Shown: piece by piece, positions 34,035 through 41,976 of the stretch
Numbering within the stretch: position 1 is the stretch's first letter
How the letters are laid out: each line of letters begins with the position of its first letter
Assembly (NCBI RefSeq): GCF_014529705.1
Contig: NZ_JAANIH010000017.1
Location: forward strand, 1 to 64,000
From: Bradyrhizobium campsiandrae
GTDB taxonomy: Bacteria > Pseudomonadota > Alphaproteobacteria > Rhizobiales > Xanthobacteraceae
DNA: 64,000 bases
Reading direction: 5' to 3'
Made by a program: the position numbers and the translations under genes
Notes under the pieces: generated by a model
Seen by the model: the letters and a program-made list of their open reading frames with translations, nothing else
Database searches by the model: none
What the model was told of the DNA's origin: nothing

Positions 34035-36186
34035 TCCTGTTGCGCCCTCCGGAGCCATCAAGCGCACGCCGACGATCCTGCAGATGGAAGCGGCCGAATG
34101 CGGCGCCGCCTGCCTCGCCATGGTGCTGGCGCATCACGGGGCATGGGTGCCGCTGGAGCGGCTCCGCGTCGAATGCGGCGTCTCCCGTGACGGCAGCAAG
34201 GCCAGCAACGTCGTCAGGGCGGCGAAGCGCTTCGGGCTGAATGCCAAGGGATTTCGCTTGGACCTCACAGCGCTCGGCTCGGCGCCGACGCCATGCATCA
34301 TCCACTGGAACTTCAACCATTTCGTCGTTCTGGAAGGCATCAAGGGCAGGTCGGCCTGGATCAACGATCCCGCCTTCGGACGGCGACAGATCGGCATCGA
34401 CGAGCTCGACCGCAGCTTTACCGGCGTCGTCCTCACCATGGAGCCGGCGCCCGGGTTCGCGCCCTCTGGCGCCAAGCCGGCGGGATTGCGGCTCCTGCTG
34501 CGGGAATTGCGCGGCTCCAAGGCCGCGGTCGGGCTGCTGGTCCTGCTCAGCTTCGTCATGGTCATCCCGGGCCTCGTCGCCGCCAGCTTCTCGAAGATCT
34601 TCATCGACGACATCCTCATTCAGCATCTGGACGGCTGGCTGCGCCCGCTCTTGATCGGCATGGGTGTGACGGCCCTGATCCGCACCATCCTGACGCTGCT
34701 GCAGCAATCGCTGCTGCTGCGGCTTCAGACGAAGCTCTCGGTGGTGATGATCAGCCGCTTTCTCTGGCGGGTGATGGCCTTGCCGATCGAGTTCTTCACC
34801 CAGCGCCATGCCGGCGACATCGCCGCGCGGGTCGGCGCCAATGATCAGATTGCGCGGCTGCTGGCCGGCGGCATCGCCGCGAATGCGCTCAGCCTCACCT
34901 CGGTGGTGTTCTTCGCCGTCGCCATGATCGTCTATGATCACTGGCTGGCCTTGGTGTGCATCGGCCTGTCGCTGCTCAATGTGCTCACCTTGCGGCTGTC
35001 GATGCGGCGCAGGGAGGATCTGAGCCGCGGGCTCTCGCTGGAGCGCGGCAAGCTGCTCGGAGCCGTCGTCAGCATCGTCAGGTCGATCGAGACGATCAAG
35101 GCGAGCGGGCTCGAGGACGAGGCCTTCGTGCAATGGTCTGGCGTTCAGGCCAAGGTGCTGAACGCCGAGCGCGACCTCGCCTCGTCGTCGATCATTCTCG
35201 ACATGATCCCGACCCTGATCGCCGGACTGACCATGACCGCGATCCTGATCCTCGGCGGCTTGCGGGTGATCGAGGGCTCGCTGACGCTCGGCAGCCTCGT
35301 CGCCTTCCAGGCGCTGATGGCGAGTTTCTCCGAGCCGGTGGCGACGCTGGTCAATCAGGCCGGCAGCTTCCAGCTGATCAAGGGCGCGCTCGATCGCCTC
35401 GAAGACGTCTACAATTATCCGCTCGGCGATCCCGCGCGCGCGTCGGACGACGCTTTCCCGGCGAAGCTGGATGGACGGATCGAATTCCGCGACGTGCAGT
35501 TCGGCTATTCGCTGCTGGAGCCGCCGCTGATCTCCGCTCTCTCGATCACCGTCAATCCCGGATCGCGCGTGGCGCTGGTCGGCGCATCCGGCAGCGGCAA
35601 ATCCACGCTCGGCCGCCTGATCTGCGGGCTCTACAAGCCCTGGGCCGGCGAGATCCTGATCGACGGGACCAGGCTTGCTTCTATCCCGCCCGATATCCTC
35701 GCCAATTCGATCGCCTATGTGGACCAGGACATCTTCCTGTTCGAGGGAACGGTGCGCGACAATCTCACGCTCTGGGACCGCACCGTCCCCGACATCGACC
35801 TCACCAGGGCGCTCAAGGACGGCGAGATCCAGGACGATATCGCGATCCGCGCCGGCAATTACGATTCCTACGTCAACGAGGGCGGCACCAATTTCAGCGG
35901 CGGGCAGCGCCAGCGCATCGAGATCGCCCGCGCGCTGGTCGGCCGTCCCTCCATCGTCGTGCTCGACGAGGCCACCGCGGCGCTCGATCCCGTGACGGAA
36001 AAGGCCATCGACGACAATCTTCGCCGCTGCGGCTGCACCTGCATCATCATCGCCCATCGCCTCAGCACGATCAGGGATTGCGACGAGATCATCGTGTTGC
36101 GGCAGGGCAAGGTCGCCGAGCGCGGCACCCACGAGACGCTGCTCGCGCAGAACGGCGAATATGCCAGACTGGTGTCGCAGGAATGA
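34027..36186 (+). CDS. C39 peptidase-containing ABC exporter (NHLM bacteriocin system)
   Basis: A 719-residue exporter that cleaves and translocates peptides with double-glycine leaders. Domain order: C39 protease (residues 10-140) with Cys25 in MEAAECGAACLAMVL, His98 in HWNFNHFVVLEG and Asp114 in INDPAFG, so the catalytic set is complete; six membrane helices (about 165-450); and a nucleotide-binding domain with Walker A GASGSGKST near 519, signature FSGGQRQR near 622 and Walker B IVVLDEATAALD near 644. The start overlaps the HlyD-like gene by 8 bp and its stop overlaps the next gene. Its likely cargo is the 74-residue precursor downstream. Confidence 0.93.
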   Translation: MDSPVAPSGAIKRTPTILQMEAAECGAACLAMVLAHHGAWVPLERLRVECGVSRDGSKASNVVRAAKRFGLNAKGFRLDLTALGSAPTPCIIHWNFNHFVVLEGIKGRSAWINDPAFGRRQIGIDELDRSFTGVVLTMEPAPGFAPSGAKPAGLRLLLRELRGSKAAVGLLVLLSFVMVIPGLVAASFSKIFIDDILIQHLDGWLRPLLIGMGVTALIRTILTLLQQSLLLRLQTKLSVVMISRFLWRVMALPIEFFTQRHAGDIAARVGANDQIARLLAGGIAANALSLTSVVFFAVAMIVYDHWLALVCIGLSLLNVLTLRLSMRRREDLSRGLSLERGKLLGAVVSIVRSIETIKASGLEDEAFVQWSGVQAKVLNAERDLASSSIILDMIPTLIAGLTMTAILILGGLRVIEGSLTLGSLVAFQALMASFSEPVATLVNQAGSFQLIKGALDRLEDVYNYPLGDPARASDDAFPAKLDGRIEFRDVQFGYSLLEPPLISALSITVNPGSRVALVGASGSGKSTLGRLICGLYKPWAGEILIDGTRLASIPPDILANSIAYVDQDIFLFEGTVRDNLTLWDRTVPDIDLTRALKDGEIQDDIAIRAGNYDSYVNEGGTNFSGGQRQRIEIARALVGRPSIVVLDEATAALDPVTEKAIDDNLRRCGCTCIIIAHRLSTIRDCDEIIVLRQGKVAERGTHETLLAQNGEYARLVSQE

Positions 36187-39077
36187 CCGGCCGGATCGAC
36201 AATATCGTGTCCGGCGCGGCGCTCGTCGCGGCGCTGGATGTGCCGGGCGAGATGGCGCTCGACGGCCGCCGGCCGATCCTGCTCGATCACCACGGCCATG
36301 TCTTCGAAATCGCCGCCGGTCACGCCGACATCTTCGCCGTCGATGTCAGGGACGGCCGATCCGGCCTGCGGCATCATTTGTTCCGCATTGAGCGCGGCGG
36401 CATCATTCCTGACCTTTCGCCATTGGCTTCGTCATCTCCGGACGGCTTGCGCTTCATTGCGGTCGGCGCCCAGGACGCGCGTGTGTCCGTCGTTCCCAGG
36501 GCCGATGTGGCGCCGGAACAGGCGGTGCGCTGGATCGAGCGCCTTGCGCGCTTTGTGGCGGGACCGGCGCCGTCGTGGCAAATGGCCGAACTGCCTGGCG
36601 GCGACGTTGCGATGACAGCGGGCGAGTCCCGTCGCGGCCCGATGCGCGGCCTGCTCTGGCTCAATGTTCAGCGCGGCGCGCTCAGCCTGATCGGGAGCGG
36701 TCCGGCCTGCACCGCGGCAAGTCCTTCGCTGCCGCTGACGGCAGGCCTGTGGGTCGAGGCGGGCGCCGAGGGTTGCGTCGTAAGCGCAACGGACGTCGCG
36801 CCGGCTGGCGGCTTGGTCTGGCCGGCGGTCGACCAATTCCATCTCAGCTTCGTTGCCTGTGTCCGGGAGATTCTGTCCCGCGACTCCTCAAGCGAGAGCG
36901 AGCGTCTGGTGAGCCGAACCGGGCTCGCCGCGACCCAGGCCGTGGAAGCCTTCGACCGCTTGTCCGGCATCATCGTGCGGCGCTTCGACCACGATGCGCT
37001 CGATGCCTCCTGGTCCGACAGGCTGGCCGGCGCCTGCCAGATCGTCGGCAGCGCGATGCGCGCGCCGATCGTGATCTCCGGTCGCGTTGATGGCAGTGCG
37101 CAGGATTTGGCGGGCCTCGTCGCAATCGCGCAGTCGGCGCGCCTGCGGCTGCGCCAGGTCCTGCTCCGGTCGAATTGGTGGAAGCTCGACGCCGGTCCGA
37201 TGGTCGGCTGGCTCGCTGAGACCGCCGCCCCGATCGCGCTCGTCTTCGAGCCACGTCGCGGCTACGTCATGATCGATCCGCTCACCAAGGCGCGCCGGCC
37301 GGTCGATCGCACCATCGCGGCGCAGATCGCGCCGGAGGCGGCGACGTTCTATCCGCCGCTGCCGTCGCGGACCCTGACATTCACCGACCTTCTGCGGTTT
37401 TCGCTGCGCTATGCCCGCGGCAGCGGGCTGCGCATCGCGCTGTCGGTCGTCATGATCGGCCTGTTGTCGCTGGTGACGCCGTTCGTCACCAATCTCCTGA
37501 TCAGCTCGATCATCCCGCGATCGGAGCTGGATCAACTCGGCTTCTGCGCGCTCGCGCTGGTTCTCGCCGGCCTGTCGGTGGCCGGCGTCCAGGTCATGCA
37601 GGGCTTTGTGATGTTGCGGATGGAGGCAATGATCGACTGGCGGCTGCAGTCGGCGATGATCGACCGTCTGCTGCGGTTGCCGACGTCCATCTTCCGCGAG
37701 TTTACCGCGGGCGAGCTGGTCGACCGCGCCATGGGCATCGATGCCGCGCGGCGGGCCCTGACCGGGCACGCTTTGCGCGGCATGATCGCCGGCCTGTTCT
37801 GCCTGTTCAGTCTCGGCCTGATGCTCTATTACAGCCTCAAGCTGGCACTGGTCGCGGTGGCGCTGACATTCGTCCGCGCCGTGGCCATCATCGGCACCAA
37901 TCTGGTGCGGCTGCATTTCGAGAGCAAGCATTTCAACCAGCAGGGCAAGGTCAGCGGCTTCGTGCTCCAGCTCCTGACCGGGGTCGGCAAGCTACGCGTC
38001 TCGGCGGCGACGTCTCGCGCGCTCGCGATCTGGTCGAAGCAGTTCGCGACCCAGAAGCAGTATTTCGTCTCCTCGCAGGTCGCTGGCAACGGTCTCGGTG
38101 CGTTCGAGACGGCGTTCCCGACTGTGGCGACGCTGATCATCTATGCCTACGCGTCCTATTCGAGCAGCGCCCTGCTCACCGACATCGGCACGTTCTTCGC
38201 GTTCTTCTCCGCCTTCGGTCAATCCATGGGATCGGTCGGCTCCTGGGCCGCCGGCGTGAGCGAGGCGCTCATCGCCATTCCGCCGCTGCTTCGGTTGCGG
38301 CCGCTGATCGCGAGCCCGACGGAAATCCCCGACGATCGCAAGTCGCCGGGAGAGCTGTCCGGATCGGTCGAGCTCGCGCGCGTGTCGTTCCGCTATCTCG
38401 CAAATGGTCCCCTGGTGCTCGACAACGTCACCTTGAAGATCACGCCGGGCGAATATGTCGCGGTGGTCGGGCCGTCCGGCAGCGGGAAATCGTCCTTGTT
38501 TCGGCTGCTGCTGGGGTTCGAGCGTCCGGAAACGGGCGCGGTGTTCTACGACGGCAAGTCGATCGAGACGCTGGATGCGAGCGCGCTGCGGCGCCAGCTC
38601 GGCGTGGTGCTGCAGAACGCCAAGCTCGCGAACGGCAACATCTACGAGAACATCTGCGGCGGCATCCGGCTGCCGCTCGATCAGGCCTGGGAAGCCGCCC
38701 GCCTCGCCGGCATCGAAGACGATATCAAGGCGATGCCGATGGGCATGCTCACGCAGGTGGCCGAGGGCGTCAGCACGCTGTCCGGAGGTCAGCGCCAGCG
38801 CATCATGATCGCGCGGGCCATCGCCCGGCGTCCGCGCATCCTGCTGTTCGACGAGGCGACGAGCTCGCTGGACAACCGGTCCCAGGCCATCGTCAGCGAC
38901 GCGCTGGAAAATCTGAACGTCACCCGCATCGTGATCGCCCACCGGCTCAGCACCGTGCAGCGCGCCGACCGCATCATCGTGCTGGTCGACGGCAAGATCG
39001 TCGAAACCGGAACGTTCGCCGAGCTGAACGCCGCCTCCGGCATGTTCGCCGCGTTCGCGCAGCGTCAGATGCTCTGA
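36183..39077 (+). CDS. Second ABC permease/ATPase of the NHLM-type system
   Basis: A 964-residue ABC protein whose ATG overlaps the previous stop (ATGA). It lacks a C39 protease. The first 390 residues are a soluble region without recognised catalytic motifs, as in the NHLM ATP-binding partner family. The membrane domain spans about 400-700, and the nucleotide domain has Walker A GPSGSGKSS near 762, signature TLSGGQRQR near 865 and ILLFDEATSSLDN near 885. It likely forms an exporter with the C39 protein. A longer frame upstream to 34956 merely overlaps the preceding gene. The plus-strand operon ends here. Confidence 0.92.
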   Translation: MTGRIDNIVSGAALVAALDVPGEMALDGRRPILLDHHGHVFEIAAGHADIFAVDVRDGRSGLRHHLFRIERGGIIPDLSPLASSSPDGLRFIAVGAQDARVSVVPRADVAPEQAVRWIERLARFVAGPAPSWQMAELPGGDVAMTAGESRRGPMRGLLWLNVQRGALSLIGSGPACTAASPSLPLTAGLWVEAGAEGCVVSATDVAPAGGLVWPAVDQFHLSFVACVREILSRDSSSESERLVSRTGLAATQAVEAFDRLSGIIVRRFDHDALDASWSDRLAGACQIVGSAMRAPIVISGRVDGSAQDLAGLVAIAQSARLRLRQVLLRSNWWKLDAGPMVGWLAETAAPIALVFEPRRGYVMIDPLTKARRPVDRTIAAQIAPEAATFYPPLPSRTLTFTDLLRFSLRYARGSGLRIALSVVMIGLLSLVTPFVTNLLISSIIPRSELDQLGFCALALVLAGLSVAGVQVMQGFVMLRMEAMIDWRLQSAMIDRLLRLPTSIFREFTAGELVDRAMGIDAARRALTGHALRGMIAGLFCLFSLGLMLYYSLKLALVAVALTFVRAVAIIGTNLVRLHFESKHFNQQGKVSGFVLQLLTGVGKLRVSAATSRALAIWSKQFATQKQYFVSSQVAGNGLGAFETAFPTVATLIIYAYASYSSSALLTDIGTFFAFFSAFGQSMGSVGSWAAGVSEALIAIPPLLRLRPLIASPTEIPDDRKSPGELSGSVELARVSFRYLANGPLVLDNVTLKITPGEYVAVVGPSGSGKSSLFRLLLGFERPETGAVFYDGKSIETLDASALRRQLGVVLQNAKLANGNIYENICGGIRLPLDQAWEAARLAGIEDDIKAMPMGMLTQVAEGVSTLSGGQRQRIMIARAIARRPRILLFDEATSSLDNRSQAIVSDALENLNVTRIVIAHRLSTVQRADRIIVLVDGKIVETGTFAELNAASGMFAAFAQRQML

Positions 39078-39100
39078 GGTCTCGTCTGTCTGGTTGTCGC

Positions 39101-39133
39101 AAACGAAAACTCCCGGACGCCTTTGTCCGGGAG
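39101..39133 (-). terminator. Intrinsic terminator of the precursor gene
   Basis: CTCCCGGAC-GCCTTT-GTCCGGGAG is a perfect nine-pair stem. On the minus strand it is followed by TTTTCGTTT, ending the precursor transcript 51 bp after the stop codon. On the plus strand it could also slow transcription leaving the exporter operon. Confidence 0.85.
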
Positions 39134-39183
39134 CTTCCTGATCGGCTGTCAACTCGGCTGAGAGGCCGCCTCTCGGGCTCGCC

Positions 39184-39408
39184 TTAGTTCAGCCTCTGGG
39201 GCGGATTGCCAGCGCCGCCGGTGACGATGCCGCCGACCAGAATGACGCCGGCGGCAATCCCCGCCACGACCGGGTTGGTGAAGAACGACTTCAGCCCGTG
39301 CTCGATGCTGTGCACGAGGCTGCCGAACCAGCCACCGCCGGCAACGCCGTCGAGCTGCTCCATCGAGAGTTCGCAATTGGCGATGTTGTTGTCGATCTGA
39401 TGGGTCAT
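39184..39408 (-). CDS. Double-glycine leader peptide precursor (putative bacteriocin)
   Basis: A 74-residue precursor. The 25-residue leader ends CELSMEQLDGVAGG, the ELS..(E)L..V.GG pattern recognised by C39 proteases. The predicted 49-residue core starts GWFGSLVHSIEHGLKSFF, an amphipathic helix, continues with a hydrophobic Gly-rich helix (VVAGIAAGVILVGGIVTGG, containing a GxxxG motif) and ends NPPQRLN. It contains no cysteine and few modifiable residues. ATG at 39408 is preceded by AGGAGAGA. It converges on the ABC operon, is ended by its own hairpin, and is the obvious cargo of the exporter. It resembles unmodified class II bacteriocins rather than nitrile-hydratase-type precursors. Confidence 0.85.
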   Translation of the reverse strand: MTHQIDNNIANCELSMEQLDGVAGGGWFGSLVHSIEHGLKSFFTNPVVAGIAAGVILVGGIVTGGAGNPPQRLN

Positions 39409-39535
39409 GTTGTCTCTCCTGTCTTGATGCTGCGGGATCATCCCCGCAACTGTGGACAGCATGCCGCATGCAACGCGCGCGTGCCGTGACTGGTATCACG
39501 CTGCGCTTCCTGTCGCGAATTTCGTCGCCGGAGTC

Positions 39536-40423
39536 CTATCCCTCGTATTGATCCGGCCCCATCGCCCACGACGCCTGATCGTGGCCATAGGCGTAGTTGC
39601 GGTTGTTGACCACGGGATTGCGATTGACCATCGGCCGCATGAACATCGGGTGCGTCGCGCTGCGGACCTCGTGCTCGACCGTGAACAACGGCTTGCCGCT
39701 GTCGAGATCGACGATGTCGCAGAAGCGATATTGGTATTGGTTGTCCTCGCGCGAGATCAGATCGCGCGCCAGCAGCTTGCGGTAGGGACCGGAGAAATCG
39801 GTGATGTACATCTGCACATGGTGGCCGTCATAGTCCGGCTGCGCGCGATCGGTCTCGCGGAACAAAAGATACTGATCGCGGCCGGTCTTGACCGCGGCAA
39901 CCCTCCCATCGCCATTGCGCAAAGTCGCCGGCATGCCCATGATGTCAGGGTAGAATGAACAGATGGCCTGCGCCGATCCGGCCGGCACGTCGAACTCGAC
40001 ATAGGGAATGCCGAGCGTGATGCGCCCGAAACGCGCCGCGTCGGGCTCATGGATTCGGATGCGATTGCCCCAGGGGCAGGTCGCTTCGACATAATCGTTG
40101 TGCTCGGCGTAGGCGAAGGCCGTGCCGTTGAGCTTGCCTCTGACCGAAGCCAGCCGCGCCAGCAGCGCCTCGCGTCCTTCGATGACGAGCCCGGTGTGGC
40201 CGCGCAGCACCTGCGCCTTGCCGCTGGGCAGATGAAACTGGCTCCGTCCGACGTTGATCCACATGTTGGTATCGGACACCATCAGATAGGGATCGCGGGT
40301 GAGCCCGAGGCCGGTGACGTAGAACAGCGTGGCAAGGCGCTGGTCCGGGACCTGGATGTTGACGTGCTCGAAATGAATGGCATTGCCGAGATCTTCTGCG
40401 GACCTGTCGAATTGTTGCGGCAT
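39536..40423 (-). CDS. VOC-family protein (extradiol dioxygenase-like)
   Basis: A 295-residue two-module vicinal-oxygen-chelate protein. Module one includes AIHFEHVNIQVPDQRLATLFYVTGLGL and module two VEFDVPAGSAQAICSFYPDIMG...HHVQMYITDF. Several His/Glu candidates for metal binding are present (HFEHVN, HHVQM, HEPD). Whether it cleaves an aromatic ring cannot be decided; the typical extradiol HxH pattern is not clear. The start ATG at 40423 lies 162 bp from the divergent CoA-transferase gene, and both may share a regulatory region. Confidence 0.8.
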   Translation of the reverse strand: MPQQFDRSAEDLGNAIHFEHVNIQVPDQRLATLFYVTGLGLTRDPYLMVSDTNMWINVGRSQFHLPSGKAQVLRGHTGLVIEGREALLARLASVRGKLNGTAFAYAEHNDYVEATCPWGNRIRIHEPDAARFGRITLGIPYVEFDVPAGSAQAICSFYPDIMGMPATLRNGDGRVAAVKTGRDQYLLFRETDRAQPDYDGHHVQMYITDFSGPYRKLLARDLISREDNQYQYRFCDIVDLDSGKPLFTVEHEVRSATHPMFMRPMVNRNPVVNNRNYAYGHDQASWAMGPDQYEG

Positions 40424-40585
40424 GGCTGTGCGCTTCTTGTTGGAGGGATGGCTCGTGCCATCCTAGAGCAGAATGTCCGCCGGCCGAAACACCTGGCCGA
40501 TCACATCTTGAGGGCCGGCGGCACGTTGCGCTGCAGCTTGCCGTGGTCTTCATTCCCTGTAATCTGACCGGAACGAGATGAGGGA

Positions 40586-41782
40586 ATGAGGGCGATGGGG
40601 GGAGTTCTGCAAGGCGTGCGCGTGCTCGATTTCGGGCGCTATATCGCGGGACCATATTGCGCGACATTGCTGGCCGAGTTCGGCGCCGAGGTCATCCGCG
40701 TCGAAAAGCGCGACGGCAGCGAGGATCGCTTCGTGGCGCCGGTCGGTGAGAGCGGCGAGGGCGCGCTGTTCCTGCAGGTCAACCGCAACAAGAAGTGCAT
40801 CACGCTCGATCCGATGACCGAGCGGGGCCAGGAGGTGATGCGCCGGCTGATCGCGACCGCCGACGTCGTCGTCGCCAATCTGCCGCCGCAGACGCTCCGC
40901 GCCATGAAGCTCGACTATGACTCTCTGAAGGCGGTCAAGCCGGACATCATCCTGACCACGGCCACCGCGTTTGGCGGGCCGGGCCCGTGGTCCGACCGCG
41001 TCGGCTTCGACGGCGTCGGGCAGGTCATGTCGGGTTCGGTCTACATGACCGGCGCCGGCGATCCGCCGTACCGCGCGGCGGTGAACTGGGTCGATTTCGG
41101 CACCGCACTGCATTGCGCGTTCGGAACGCTTGCCGCGCTGATTGAGCGCGGCAAATCCGGCCGCGGGCAGATCGTCGAGGGCGCGTTGCTGGCGACCGCT
41201 TTGTCGTTCACCAATGCCACGCTGATCGAGCAGGCGGTCATCAATGTCAATCGTGTGCCGACTGGCAACCTTGGCCAGACTGCCGCGCCGGCCGACATCT
41301 ATCGCACCAAAGATGGTTGGGTGCTGTGCCAGGTCACCGGCCATCCGCTGTTCAAGCGCTGGGCGAAGCTGATGGGCGAGGAAGAGCTTTGGCTGAACGA
41401 CCCGCGCTTTGCCGACGACATCAGCCGCGGCAATAACGGCGCCGTCATCAGCGAGCGGATGGCACGCTGGTGCGCGATGCGCACCACGCAGGAGGCTGTG
41501 GACACACTCGGCAAGGCGATGATTCCGACCGGGCCGGTTCTGAGCCCGCAACAGGCGCTGGACCATCCGCACATTCGCGCCGCCGGCTTTCTGCAGGATG
41601 TCGACTATCCCGGCCTGCCGAAACAGGCACCGGTCGCCCGCGCCGCGATTCGGCTGTCGGAAACGCCCGGCGAGATCGCAGCACGTCCGCCGACGCTTGG
41701 CGAGCATACCGATACCGTGCTGGCGGAACTCGGCTACGACAAGGCGGAGATTGCAGTACTGCGACAGGGCGGGATCATTTAG
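40586..41782 (+). CDS. CaiB/BaiF (family III) CoA-transferase
   Basis: A 398-residue family III CoA-transferase that moves CoA between carboxylic acids. It begins GVRVLDFGRYIAGPYCATLLAEFGAEVIRVEK, the family hallmark, and continues GALFLQVNRNKKCITLDPM. A conserved Asp is in the NWVDFGTALHCAFGTLAAL region, where the catalytic aspartate is expected. Start ATG is 40586, or 40595 three codons later (MGGVLQG), which fits the family better by alignment but has the weaker site. The gene is monocistronic; the acid is not known. Confidence 0.92.
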   Translation: MRAMGGVLQGVRVLDFGRYIAGPYCATLLAEFGAEVIRVEKRDGSEDRFVAPVGESGEGALFLQVNRNKKCITLDPMTERGQEVMRRLIATADVVVANLPPQTLRAMKLDYDSLKAVKPDIILTTATAFGGPGPWSDRVGFDGVGQVMSGSVYMTGAGDPPYRAAVNWVDFGTALHCAFGTLAALIERGKSGRGQIVEGALLATALSFTNATLIEQAVINVNRVPTGNLGQTAAPADIYRTKDGWVLCQVTGHPLFKRWAKLMGEEELWLNDPRFADDISRGNNGAVISERMARWCAMRTTQEAVDTLGKAMIPTGPVLSPQQALDHPHIRAAGFLQDVDYPGLPKQAPVARAAIRLSETPGEIAARPPTLGEHTDTVLAELGYDKAEIAVLRQGGII

Positions 41783-41976
41783 TCGCGACGTTATCACAAG
41801 AGTGGAAATGGGCCGGCGCGTCTGCTAGACGACTGGCGGCTCATCCTCGGGCGTTCAGCCTTTGCCGGCGACCTCTGCGTCGCACGAGGGTGTCGGAGAG
41901 GCGCATGTTCGTGCGCCCCATCCCATATGCATGACCATTCGCAACCGAATCAACATGAGCTCGGTGGCGCCTGGCA

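Noticed and set aside
33961..36132. A 723-codon open frame on the minus strand opposite the C39 exporter
   Set aside because: The product is Arg/Ala/Asp-rich without any family pattern and lies fully inside the well-supported exporter gene. Long antisense frames are usual in GC-rich coding DNA.
34956..36182. N-terminal extension of the second ABC protein
   Set aside because: The frame is open back to 34956 but lies out of frame over the C39 exporter. The ATGA overlap at 36183 is the natural start.
39184..39408. Nitrile-hydratase-type or Nif11-type leader precursor, as expected for NHLM systems
   Set aside because: The leader is short (25 residues) and of the ordinary double-glycine kind; no nitrile hydratase-like sequence is near.
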